In this document: positions 1-10,100 of the stretch, one piece after another
Layout: every line of letters begins with the position of its first letter
Numbering within the stretch: position 1 is the first letter of the stretch
Assembly (NCBI GenBank): GCA_947184155.2
Contig: CAMXCT020000506.1
Coordinates: 167,501-231,500, forward strand
Origin: Cladocopium goreaui
Lineage: Eukaryota > Sar > Dinophyceae > Suessiales > Symbiodiniaceae
Direction: 5' to 3'
DNA: 64,000 nucleotides
Position numbers and translations under genes: made by a program
The notes under the pieces: generated by a model
Databases searched by the model: none
The model's input: the letters and a program-made list of their open reading frames with translations, nothing else
What the model was told of the DNA's origin: nothing

Positions 1-59
1 TGGTTTGGTGCCACTTCTCCTATACCAATGCTTCTTGCCAAGTCTTCGTAGACGACTCG

Positions 60-329
60 GTGTTCGAGACAATTCACAAGAACATGGACAACAAAATCGC
101 AGACCTTTATGCAGCAACAGGCAGCAAGGGAAAGGGAAGACGCAACAGCCACCCGAGCAAAGGAAAGGGCAAAGGAGTTTTCACAACTCTCGACACCCCA
201 TTTGATCCCCGGGACCCCTTTTGGATGAAGTTCATTAGGGTGAAGAGCTGGAAAAATGATGATCAGGTACACGCAGCCTTGCAGGATGAGGAAGAAGCCC
301 AGAAAAGGTTCGCCATGTCAGATGGGTAA
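60..329 (+). CDS. Short Lys/Gly-rich ORF upstream of the LINE, unrecognised
   Basis: An 89-residue reading frame begins at an ATG at position 60 and ends at a TAA. It contains a SKGKG/GKGKG basic stretch near residues 22-38, followed by a more ordinary segment with a PFDPRDPFW motif. Basic Gly/Lys stretches of this kind are common in dinoflagellate retroelement ORF1 or gag proteins. It could therefore be the remnant of the first ORF of the LINE that follows, or of another element cut off by the left edge. No family was recognised and no start context is decisive. Confidence 0.3.
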   Translation: MFETIHKNMDNKIADLYAATGSKGKGRRNSHPSKGKGKGVFTTLDTPFDPRDPFWMKFIRVKSWKNDDQVHAALQDEEEAQKRFAMSDG

Positions 330-399
330 CGCTACAAGGAAAGGAATAGGAACACAGCAAGCATCACATGAAGAATTCGAGTATGAATCTTCCTTTCAA

Positions 400-620
400 T
401 GTAAAAATACCCAATTTGATCGAAATCTGTGCGAACCGGCGGCCCTTCATAGGCCAGCGGTATTTGAGGATTCTCTGTGTGAAAGGTTTCTATTTGAAGT
501 GACTCGTTGTGAGTCAGCTCTTTTTGAAAACACTCTATGTTAAAAAACTCTGTGTGAACTGGCTGCCATTCAGCCGCTGAAATTTAATGGCACTCTCTGT
601 GGGGAGCTGCTTTTCGAGCA
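400..620 (+). repeat. Degenerate TCTGTGTGAA-type repeats upstream of LINE
   Basis: Several imperfect copies of a short unit (TTTGA... followed by CTCTGTGTGAA or CTCTATGTTAA) are spaced about 30-40 bases apart. The same words form the 57-bp tandem repeat at 4391-4497, just after the LINE coding region. Related repeats therefore flank the element on both sides. Confidence 0.5.
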
Positions 621-774
621 TGTATCACCGCACAGATTTTACAGAGGCATTCGCTATCAGCAAAAAAGCGCCGCTGACAAGCAGCGGAAACACATACATA
701 GGCACAGTTTTAAAAGCGCCATTTCACAAAGAAAACAAAGATATTATGACCCTACCTTCCCGAGGAGAGCCGGG

Positions 775-2467
775 TTGACAGCGCGAGCGGATTATTCCAC
801 TCTGCAGCGTCATCAAAAAGTGCACCAACATGCTGTCATGAAAAACGATGAAAACTCCACTAGCAAGAAGAATTCTAGAAGAGGAAACAGGAACATTGAC
901 AAACGCAAAGCTAGGTACGAACAGTGGAAAACCCTTCGGAGAAACAACCGCAGACATTGGCGAGAAATAAAGCAAAATGACAGCACAGCACTGAAGAACT
1001 TGGTTGCAACCTCTTTGCTGTACCCCGCAACCCAAGAACCTATCCTGCTGGCCAACGCCGACAACGAAGGCGTGACCATAACAAATAGCCTTGGGCAGAC
1101 TCCCCGCAAAAAACATTACCACAAGAAGAAAAGTAGACTTGTCAGCTCTTGGCTTCATAAGATTCAGAATGCAAAGCGCCGAAAACGGCAAAAACAATAT
1201 TCGCAAACGAAAAAACAAAGACGGTCTTTTCATACACGGCCAGAACAAGATTTTCAACCACCAGATCCAGCCCCGGAATATGCTGGCAGTAAAATACCTT
1301 ATGCATCCACATGGCGCATAGCAACGCTTAATTGCAGAGGTCTCAACTCGCAATCCAAAAGGGAACGGATTATGGAGATCATGCGTCAACTCAACATTGA
1401 TATTCTTGCCCTTCAAGAAACTAAAGTCAATCTTTGCACGGAAGAATCCAAAACGATAGAAGGCACTGACAAAGTGTACAAGTTCTTCTTCAGTTCGGAT
1501 AAGAACGTCCCAAGCCCTTCGGCTGCACTTCAGGCGCGAGCTCAGGCGAAAGCCAACCCCAGGAACTTTACTGAACATCACGGAGTCGGTTTTGTCATAG
1601 GGCCTAAATTTAGAAATTATGTTTCAGACTGTACACCACACAACGGTCGCATAATCAAGTTGCACATCCGCAATCAAGGGCCCAACATTCGCATCATCAA
1701 TCATTATGCCCCCCATAGTGCTAGACCATTTGCCGAAAAAGATCATCAGTGGAACCTGCTCCACAGCATTACCGACACACAAACCGCCAACATGCCTACT
1801 TTTGTGGTGGGAGACACCAACGCACGCTTGCATGGAAGAGTCAGCGGATTGGAAGAAACGATAGTTGGTAGTCATGTGTTTGGTTGGGGAAACTTTTTTG
1901 TAGATTACCTTTCTGACGAGCAAAGAGAAAACCGACAGTTCCTTATTGATTTTTGCACCGCCAATGAATTCATTGTATCCAATACATTTTTCATAAAACC
2001 TGATGAATGTAAATGCACGTGCAAGGACACAAGAACAAATGGCTTTGTAGGTCCTTGGACCCCAGATAGGTTTGCGCAGATCGATTTGATACTTGCCTCC
2101 AAACAATGGAGATGCGATTTCAGACGTGCACGCCCATACGAATATTGCCTTTGATAGCGATCATGTTTTCGTCACGGCTGATGATAGAATAAAACTCAGT
2201 GCCTCAAAACAACCGGAGAAGAGAAACGGTAGATCAAAACGATATTTCAACCCAACACAGGAGCAAATTGACAACTATAACCAACATATACAATCGAATT
2301 TCATCTTCAAACAGGATCCTTTGGAAGATAAATTGGCTAACTGTAGCTCCTTTGTGACCGTAATGAAAGAAGCAACCCAATCGCACTTTCAAGCGAAAAA
2401 TTCACGACAAAATCGAGAATATTTGTCTGGTCATACATGGCAGTTAATCCAAAGCAGACAAGGGTGA
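775..2467 (+). pseudogene. LINE ORF2, N-terminal endonuclease part (frameshifted)
   Basis: The first frame (775-2154) starts with a long basic region (residues 1-180). The nuclease domain follows: ATLNCRGLNS near nt 1321, DILALQETK near 1400, INHYAPHS near 1700, the catalytic-type FVVGDTNARLHG near 1800 and QIDLILASK near 2080. These correspond to the ordered motifs of the apurinic-type endonuclease of LINEs, which nicks the target DNA. The expected final SDH motif is found only after a frame change near 2105, as DSDHVFVTADD near 2155. That frame stops at 2467. The frame change and stop make the ORF non-functional unless frameshifting occurs. No zinc knuckle was seen. Confidence 0.8.
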
Positions 2468-4402
2468 GAACTGACTATCAAACTGAGAACCTGCTGAATC
2501 GTGAAATTAAAAAACATGCTCGGAAAGATAAAAATCTCTTGGAGAACCGACAAACTTGCAGATCTGACCGACACAAAAAATGCTTGGAAACAGATCAGAT
2601 TTGAAAAGCAAACTTTCACTCCTAGATTTTACGATTTAAAGGATATTAGAGGGAACCGTGTGCCGATCTCAAAAAAGGCGGATGCCATGGCAGAGCATTA
2701 TTTGTTTGAAAAGCAATGGGGACCTATGACCACTTCGCCACCAGCAGACCCTTCACGCAATAATCTTTTCAACCAGAACTTTCCTTTCAATGTTGACCTC
2801 ATTTCCAGCATTGAAATCCGACAAGTTGTTTCGAAACTCAAAACCAACAAAGCTGCAGGCCCTGATGGAGCCATAACCGAATTGTTTAAATGGTTAAATG
2901 ATGATAATCTTGAAATTTTTACTAAGTGTTTAAATGTTTTCTGGGCAGAGCAGAGAGTCCCTGACAGTTTCACGCAAGCGCATGTCTGTTGCTTACACAA
3001 AAAAGGAGCGCACGACAATCCTGAAAACTATCGTCCAATCTCCCTGCTCAATACTTGCTATAAGGTTTTCGCTGGAGTTATTCAAGTTCGACTCGCGTCT
3101 ATCTTAGAAAATTACATCGGGGACACACAATATGGTTTTCGCTCTAAACGATCAACTGCTGAACCGCTTTACTGCGTGCACCGTCTGACAGACTTTGCAG
3201 AACAAGGGCATGACCCGCTCTTTTTAGTTTTCCTAGATTGGGAGAAGGCCTTCGATAGAATCGACCATGAAAAGATGTTTCTATCACTCTCGCGGCTAGG
3301 AATCCCCCAAACCATTATTGATAATATCAAAAGCCTGTACCAGAATCCAACCTTCAAAGTGATGCAAGGGATTCACGAAAGCGAATGGCAACAACAAAGG
3401 ACAGGAATAAGACAAGGATGTCCATTAAGTCCCTACCTTTTTATTTTAACTATGCATGTTATGTTTCATGATGTGAAGGAACAGTTCAACGACCCTCGAC
3501 ATCAAAAACTTTTCAAAATATCAACTTCCAAGAACTGCTGTATGCAGACGACACCCTAATCATAGCCAAAAGTGCTAAGACTGCCAACGCATATTTGCAT
3601 CTGATCGAACAAGAATCAGAATATCTGCATCTAAGGCTGAATCATGATAAATGCAATTATATAAGTTTCAATACCAACGTCGGCAGAATCAAATTTCCAA
3701 ATGGAACCATGATGAAGTCAACGATAAAGCTGATCCCGCACAGGAAATAAGACGACGAATCTCGAGCACCATGCCAATTTTGAAACGCCTTGATATTTTT
3801 TGGAACAAAACGAGCTGCAGCAAAAGTTGGAAATTACTAGTTTACAACTCCGTTATCATTAGTAGACTACTTTACGGCTTAGAGTCACGTCAAACTGCAG
3901 ACAATACAGGGAAACTGCTGAATACTTTTCAGCTTAAAGGCTTGAGAAAAATATTGCACCTGCACACCACTTACGTAGATAGAAACAATTCTAATGAATT
4001 CGTTTACCAACGAGCAAATGAAGTAGTTGGTGCTCCTTCTCAGGGGCCTCTCCGCAAAATCAGACCTTTGACTGAAATTTTGGAAACGAAACGTCTCAAA
4101 CTACTTGGGTATGTGCTGAGAAGACCGCGGTCCCCCACCCTCAGCATCAAGTCACTTTTGCTTCCTATTTAGCTTTACCAAAATCCCCATCTAATCGAAG
4201 AGCCGGCAGACCCAGAAAAAATTGGACCATTGAAAACATGAAACTGGCTTGGAACATACTGAAGGCTAATGATGATGGACTACCAAACCTCAACTTTGAT
4301 CATCGAACCCTAGTCATTCGCGAGCGCTCATCGATGCAGCAAGGGCTTATATACCCCCTTTCAACTGATCACAGATTTTGGTGTGATCAAACTCGTTTTG
4401 AA
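2468..4402 (+). pseudogene. LINE reverse transcriptase region (frameshifted)
   Basis: The main frame (2501-3559) carries the standard LINE RT blocks: NKAAGPDGA, ENYRPISLLN, QYGFRSKRST, motif A as LDWEKAFDRID, and GIRQGCPLSPYLF. The catalytic YADD box (LLYADDTLIIA, near 3541) lies in the next frame. The C-terminal region (SRLLYGLESRQ) lies in a third frame at 3651-4172. The tail, with GRPRKNWTIENMK, is in yet another frame and runs to about 4402. All key residues are present but are split by at least four frameshifts, so this is a dead copy. The enzyme would copy LINE RNA into the nicked target. Confidence 0.85.
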
Positions 4403-4497
4403 CGATACTCTGTGTGAACGAACTCTATGTGAAACGTCTGCAACCGAACTCGTTTTGAACGCTACTCTGTGTGAACGAACTCTATGTGAAATGTCTG
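4391..4497 (+). repeat. 57-bp tandem repeat at LINE 3' end (2 copies)
   Basis: Two near-identical copies begin at 4391 and 4448, each with ACTCGTTTTGAACG, then CTCTGTGTGAACGAACTC, then TATGTGAAA. They differ at only a few positions. The unit probably forms the 3' terminus of the LINE. Confidence 0.7.
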
Positions 4498-4526
4498 TGC
4501 GTGATGCGCCAGGCACGGAATCCAAT

Positions 4527-4574
4527 GAAACTTAGCAGCATGACTGACCATTTCCTGTCTTCCTCTCAAGCTGG
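4527..4574 (+). repeat. Split direct repeat A1 of YR retrotransposon
   Basis: This 48-bp block starts GAAACTTAGCAGCATGACTG and matches 12121-12168 exactly. The first small ORF starts 3 nt after its end. Confidence 0.9.
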
Positions 4575-4576
4575 TG

Positions 4577-4864
4577 ATGAGTACCACCTCGGTTCTAGGG
4601 TCCACCTTGGAATTTTTGAGGCTGGGAGTTGCCACTAATTGGTGGGGTCTTAGTTGCCCTGGTCATTGTGGTTCTTCGTCCCTCATTGTCATCTGTCTTG
4701 CTCTCTTAGCTGGGATCTCTCTGGGACTGCTTCTTGGATTTCTAGGGGCTTATTGGATTTTGTCTTGCCCTGTTCAGCCGCCTCATTCCGGACCGTCTGT
4801 GGTTCAATTTCCTCACTCCTTGCTGAGAAGGAGGTCAAGGCTTCAAGCCTACTTACATGAGTGA
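4577..4864 (+). CDS. Small predicted membrane protein at 5' end of YR element
   Basis: A 95-residue frame starts at the ATG at 4577, directly after repeat A1. Residues about 35-65 (SLIVICLALLAGISLGLLLG and following) form one strongly hydrophobic stretch long enough for a membrane helix or hairpin. A basic tail with LLRRRSRLQ follows. Its stop overlaps the next ORF by 8 nt (ATG at 4857 lies inside its last codons). No homologue is recognised. A membrane-type leader ORF is unusual for YR retrotransposons. It may instead be an incidental open frame, or the start of gag expressed by frameshifting. Confidence 0.4.
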   Translation: MSTTSVLGSTLEFLRLGVATNWWGLSCPGHCGSSSLIVICLALLAGISLGLLLGFLGAYWILSCPVQPPHSGPSVVQFPHSLLRRRSRLQAYLHE

Positions 4865-5444
4865 GTCGGAACTTGTGCTTTTGAGGAGCCAAGTATCCGA
4901 CCTGCGAGATCGAGTGCTGAGTTTGGAGTCCCAAGTCAGGGACCTTCTGCGGCTTCATCACGGCGCTGAGAGCCCTGTCCCTGACAACTCTTCTGTTGAT
5001 TTGGTGTCATCTGAGGTTACTAGGGAGTTCCCACTGCTGTCTGAAAACGCCAAAGAGGTATTGGCAGGTCAGTTCCCTCAGTGCCCACCGGCTGCCCTTG
5101 AATTGTGTGCATTGCTCAGAGGAGGTCAGATTTCCAAAGAGCAGAGAGCTAGACGAGCGTGGATTGCTGGGTGCTGGGCCAAGCTGGCCTTGGAAGACAA
5201 GATCCGCCTGCCTGAGCCAGCTGAGCCTATCGGGCTTTCCAATACCTGCTTCATTATCCTCAGAGCTGCAGGGCATCAAACCCCCAAGCTTGTGGAGGAT
5301 TCAGCCACGTATCAAAGGATCTGCCAGGGTCCCACTTGCCGGCCTGTTGGCCACGGCTTCGCATCGAAGTCAGAGGCAAAGGTTTACTGTCTGGCAGCAG
5401 AGATTGAGTTTCCCAAGGTGTTCGCATGGAGCTCGACTCAGTGA
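4857..5444 (+). CDS. Gag-like ORF with N-terminal coiled coil
   Basis: This 195-residue frame begins MSESELVLLRSQVSDL. Leucine-rich heptads over residues about 5-38 predict a coiled coil, a common multimerisation device in gag proteins. The middle contains an ISKEQRARRAWIAGCWAKL segment. The C-terminal part has two cysteines near CQGPTCRPVG. The ATG overlaps the preceding stop, and the TGA overlaps the next ATG (5426) by 19 nt, so the three ORFs form an overlapping chain. I infer a structural nucleocapsid role from position, not from homology. Confidence 0.5.
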   Translation: MSESELVLLRSQVSDLRDRVLSLESQVRDLLRLHHGAESPVPDNSSVDLVSSEVTREFPLLSENAKEVLAGQFPQCPPAALELCALLRGGQISKEQRARRAWIAGCWAKLALEDKIRLPEPAEPIGLSNTCFIILRAAGHQTPKLVEDSATYQRICQGPTCRPVGHGFASKSEAKVYCLAAEIEFPKVFAWSSTQ

Positions 5445-7111
5445 TAGACCTGCGTTCAGGCGCACTGGAACTGTATCGAATTGCTTGGCCCCCAACTGGG
5501 GTCGACGAGGTGACCTACGGCCTCGCGTTGGTGGTGAGAAAGAGACATGGAGCAGGGGGAGGTGTTTTGTTGGCTCTGCCAGAAAGTTTGACTTCCACCG
5601 CTGCACTCTTGGATTTGTGCACCGGGCAGGCAGATGCCATAGTTGGGGCCTTCCACTACTTCGACATTCCTGCGGTCAGCAATCAGAATGGACTTCAGCC
5701 TTTGGACTTTTTGGTGACTGTAGTGGTAGTGGATGTGGCTTTGGATGCTCTCTCCTATATGGTACCGATGTCTCAGGTTTCAGAAGAAGAGGATGTGGGG
5801 ATAGTTGGCTTTGGAGAAGATTTGGATGTTTTGCCAAACTCAGGACTGCTTTTGTCCCGGGTTGCGACCTGGCTCAACGAGCTCACAGATCAACGCGCAG
5901 TTTTCTACTCCGCGGAAGAAGGGGTAGAGGTAGCGGATTTGGACGGTCAGCCAATGGAGGAGGAGCAGGAGGAGCCTGGAATGCAGACCCCGAAGGCGAC
6001 TGCAGCAAAGCTACCGCCCAAAGCGAAGGAATCAAAACCAAAGAGGGTTACTACAGCATCCCTGGCCGAGCAGATGAGGACTCTTTTGGAGGTGGTGCCT
6101 GCTTTGACACAGCAAGTAGAGGCAATGAGGGTCGAGCAGGAAGCACTCAAAAGATCTGTGGAGGAAGGACAAGATCGTCCGGCCCCAAGACCCTCTCAGC
6201 TTCCTATCAGCGCTCCTCTGGCGTCAGTGGCCAAGATGTTGGGGCAGCCCCCAAGAACCAAAGCAGCGGCCAGGCTAGCTGTGCCTATGTCTCCGGCGCC
6301 AGACCCTCCATTAGGCATTCAGGAGATTGCGGAGGAGAAGAGCCCAATGGCAGGGGACCCCCTGTCACATGCAGTCCTCGAGCAGAGCAAAGCTTTGACG
6401 GCATTGGTGGCTCATCTTCAACAAGGCGGAGATCCGTTGTTGGACGGGCACGGCACCTCATCAGGCAGCTCACTAGGTACACGAGGTTCGGTTGGTCGGG
6501 AGAAGCTGCAAAGAGAACTCGCGATGAGGTCAGGAGGTTTCTTTCTTGCAGTCCTCCAAAATGCTGCTCGGAGGTTGAAACCGGCATCGAAGATGCCAGA
6601 GACAGTGGATGCCCTTGCCCAGACAGACTTCTCGATGGTCCAGTATCTGGAACGCTTCGGCGGCTACGGTGGATCGAAAGAACTGGGTTTGATCCAGTAT
6701 GCTCTTGCTCACATTTGCGATGCTCTTGTCCATGGAGATTCCGAGGGTGCGAAGGAGCACCTAGCTCTTCTTATGGTGGGGGTGGAACAAGCCTGCATGG
6801 ACCATGGACGATGGGAACTAGCGTATCGACTCATGCTCCTGGACGAGCCCCCATCCCAACTGTGGTCCTACCGGCAGGCGGGATACGATCCCAAGTTGAG
6901 GGCGTTTGCCCCTCTTTGCCCTCAGAGATGGACAACGATTGCGCTGGCATACAGCAAAGAGATAGACTATATCCACCAGAAGCGCAGCGAGATGACTCAT
7001 CAGCCCAAGGGCAATCCTCAAGGCCTCAGCGAGCCAAAGGCTGCCCCGAAGAAGCCTGGAAAGGGCTCGCCAAAGGGGAAAGGCCCTGCAAAGCCCCAAG
7101 AGGAAACATAG
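5426..7111 (+). CDS. Gag-like structural ORF of YR retrotransposon
   Basis: This 561-residue frame starts at the ATG at 5426. Residues 1-170 are mixed, residues 170-200 are acidic (MEEEQEEPGMQ), and a predicted helix or coiled coil follows (LAEQMRTLLEVVPALTQQVE, about residues 212-245). A conserved-looking module begins near residue 365 with MRSGGFFLAVLQNAARRL. The C-terminus is Lys/Pro/Gly-rich (KKPGKGSPKGKGPAKP), probably binding nucleic acid, with no CCHC knuckle. This layout fits a gag precursor that packages element RNA. Pol lies in the -1 frame relative to it and must be reached by frameshifting, reinitiation or a separate message. Confidence 0.6.
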   Translation: MELDSVIDLRSGALELYRIAWPPTGVDEVTYGLALVVRKRHGAGGGVLLALPESLTSTAALLDLCTGQADAIVGAFHYFDIPAVSNQNGLQPLDFLVTVVVVDVALDALSYMVPMSQVSEEEDVGIVGFGEDLDVLPNSGLLLSRVATWLNELTDQRAVFYSAEEGVEVADLDGQPMEEEQEEPGMQTPKATAAKLPPKAKESKPKRVTTASLAEQMRTLLEVVPALTQQVEAMRVEQEALKRSVEEGQDRPAPRPSQLPISAPLASVAKMLGQPPRTKAAARLAVPMSPAPDPPLGIQEIAEEKSPMAGDPLSHAVLEQSKALTALVAHLQQGGDPLLDGHGTSSGSSLGTRGSVGREKLQRELAMRSGGFFLAVLQNAARRLKPASKMPETVDALAQTDFSMVQYLERFGGYGGSKELGLIQYALAHICDALVHGDSEGAKEHLALLMVGVEQACMDHGRWELAYRLMLLDEPPSQLWSYRQAGYDPKLRAFAPLCPQRWTTIALAYSKEIDYIHQKRSEMTHQPKGNPQGLSEPKAAPKKPGKGSPKGKGPAKPQEET

Positions 7112-10100
7112 CCCTTGGGGACTATAAGCAAAATGAGAGTCGGCCCCTCTCTTCCTTGCTGAGCTCTTCATCGTCAGTGCGGGCAACCGCAATACACAGT
7201 CGGGAAGAAGAGGGGCCATATGACTCTGACCATGATGATGGCAGCATGAGTTCCTTTGTGAGTTCCAGCGCAGATGGCAATGAATTCATAGATGGCTCAA
7301 CAAAAAATCTAAAAATCCCCAAGAGCCATACTGAGCACACAGGCCAGCATGAAACTGCCGGCAAATGTGCTGTGATTGGAGGTGGAAGTGGGCATGATGA
7401 TTCGAAGCAGTCTGAATCCCAACGCTCATCGCCAAAATTAGATGCGCCTGAGGTTCGATACAATGATGTTGGAGTCCTCCGGCAAGTTCCCTTTCCGTCT
7501 TGGGTTGAGCAATTTGTGCGCCAACTGCTCGGGGCCAAGACTTCATTTTCATTTTTCTTGGTACAGAGTTTCAAGTCCTGCCGCAGTGGTCGTGATGACT
7601 TCACTGCTACGGCTCTCTTCCCGATTCCGTGGCCTTTTCTTGAGATTACGGAGACGGGCCCGGCAAGACCCAGCCAGAGGAGTCGCCTTTTGAAGGCACA
7701 GAAAAAACTGGTTCATTGTGCAGTGATGGCAATGAACTATGAATACTTCAGGGCTCCTTTTGCTGTGTTACCCTTGCTCCGGAGGCAGCCTTCAGCCTTA
7801 CATTTGCAAGTGTATCATAGGCTGATGGCTTTTGTGAGAGCGTGTGGCCCTTCCTGCAACGTTTCAATCGCAGGGTGTGGCCGGAAGAGTTTTCAATTAG
7901 ATGCAAGATTCAATGAGCTTTTGAAGGGATTGGAAGGCCTAGGGTTGGAGGCGAAGTCGAAGTACCACTCTGGCTTTGAGGCTGAGGAGGTCCCTTTGGA
8001 TGATTCGAGGTATGAGGAGCTTAAGCCCTACAGGGAGCTTGATGCAGGGCGTATTAAGATTGCAGGCAAAGGACAGTGGAGGTGCGAGGAATTTTTGTCG
8101 GATTTCTTGTACATGCCTTTTGTTGAGCCTAGGGTTTTGCGATGGAATGGGAAGCCTCCTTGCGGGAGTTATCCAAACGTTGAGCAGTGCGATCCCGAGG
8201 AAGTGCTCAAGCTTTGTCTCATTTGGGATGCCAACAACCTGCTGACTTTGATCCCCAAATGTTATGGTCCTGCAGACGATCAGAAGTTTCTTCACACCAG
8301 GATTTTTGGAAACTACAAGCGGATAGATGCAGACAGGCAGATTGGAGACCGGCGTGGAGCTAATTACGTAGAGGGCATCCTGCGAGGAGGACCATCAAGC
8401 AACTTGCCCACAGGCCCGTCTTTGCTGCAGCTTGAGGTCCCTAGGTTCTCCAAAGTCCTCTGTGGGTCTGTCACAGACCGTCGAGACTTCTATCATCAGT
8501 TTGCAGTCCCATTTGAGAGGGCATCCACCAATAAGCTATTTCCAGCGTTCAATGCAGCAAGGTTTGTAGGTACAAGAGCACATGAAGAGTATGCTTTTCA
8601 TTTTTCACCGCAGAGCAAGAAGAAGGCACGAGAAGATGTGGGAGATTTTTTGGGCGAGCCTCAGCCCTTGCTGGTTGAAGGCTCCTCCGAAGGAGAGGTT
8701 TATGCGTGTTTTCAATCTTTGCTGCAAGGAGACCATTTGGGTGTCGAATTTGCATGCGATTCTCACGGGAGGTTGCTGGAGGAGCAGGGCTGTAGGGATC
8801 CTCTCAGCATCTTGCAGTCTGACGAAGCAGTGATCCACAATGATCCAGCGACTGGCCTTGTGATTGATGATTTCTTCATTGTCAGTGTGGAAGATAGGAT
8901 CTTGGCTTCTGGTGACAGACTGCTGAAGCAGGGCAAGTCAAGCCAGGTTTTGGACAAGGCGAAGGATGTCTATGCATCAGAAGGGATCACAGGATCAGAT
9001 GACAAAGAGGTGCGTGATGCGCTTGTCTTCAGAGCGGTTGGAGCTGAGATCAACTCCTCTACAGTTCTTGTGGACAGAGGCCTTGTTAGCATTGGTGCTC
9101 CCCTTGACAAGAGGCTGGGACTAGCAATGATCAGTGCTGCTCTTGCAAACCTCCCATACACCTCTGATGCTTTGCATGCCACTCTCATGGGATCATGGAT
9201 ATCGGCCCTCATGTTCAGGCGATGTTTGATGGCTCATGTCAACGATTTGTTTCAAGTCATCGCCCCAGAGGAGTTGGATACATTGAGGCCTAGGTTGAGG
9301 AGGTTGCCAAGGAAAGCCGCAGAAGAGCTCCTAATTTTAGCGACACTGGCTCCATTTGCTGCCAGCAACATTGCAGCACCTTTTGCGGATCGCATCTATG
9401 CGTCAGACGCCTCAACTGGAAAGGGAGGATTTGTGCGAGCACCTGTCCCGCAGGAGATTGCCAAGATCCTTTGGCGTACTGCTGACAGGAAGGGGAAGAA
9501 TGTTGCCCTTCCGTCAAAGACAGCTGCCCTTCACTCATACCACGATGAGTCCTTTGAGTTCTTTGATGAACCCCTCCCGGCCGGAGACGGGGAAAGTGCT
9601 GAGGAGGTGGAAAGGCCAATTGGTTTGTACTTTGAGTTTATTGAAGTTTTTGGAGGAGCTGGCGTAGTCACAAAGCATCTGGTTGCACTGGGTGTCGTCT
9701 GTGGCCCTATAGTTGATCTTTCCGAGAGTTTGCAGTATGACCTGAGGAAGTGCAGAGTATTCTCTTGGCTTTGCTTTATGATGGAGAATCATAGATTGAG
9801 AAGTTTTTTGGCAGCTCCTCCTGGCACAACGTTTAGCCCAGCTGCGCACCCTGCCCTCAGAAGCTACCTGATGCCACTGGGTTTTGACAGGCTGCATCCT
9901 CGGGTGCTCCATGGAAACCAACTTGCTTTTGCTAGCTTGGGGTTGATGACGGTGGCATTGCGGATGGACGTGTACGGGATGACAGAAACTACAAGAAGAT
10001 CCAAGCTGCGCTGGACCCCTATGTGGCGGCGGCTGTTAGCCAGAGGTGCTCAGGAAGTCATCCTTGCGTCCTGCGCCTTTGGTAGCCCCCACCAGAAAGA

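Larger units (their letters stand above)
775..4497 (+). mobile_element. Degraded LINE (non-LTR retrotransposon)
   Basis: The segment carries, in order, an endonuclease/exonuclease/phosphatase-type nuclease and a LINE reverse transcriptase with its C-terminal tail, ending in two copies of a 57-bp repeat. Coding moves between all three + frames (frame changes near 2105, 2455, 2560, 3530 and 3640 and again near 4150), so it is not a working copy. LINEs move by target-primed reverse transcription. The left boundary is uncertain. The right end is close to 4497, just before the YR element at 4527. No poly-A tail is visible, and the terminal repeats may take its place. Confidence 0.85.

Noticed and set aside
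724..1581. 285-residue minus-strand frame
   Set aside because: It is antisense to the LINE endonuclease region, which has clear motifs on the + strand.
4996..7089. The first ~700 codons of the long 4996-12045 frame as the N-terminus of Pol
   Set aside because: They overlap the gag-like ORFs in other frames. Their composition is Ser/Arg/Gly-rich, typical of a shadow frame, and no domain is visible before about nt 7440.
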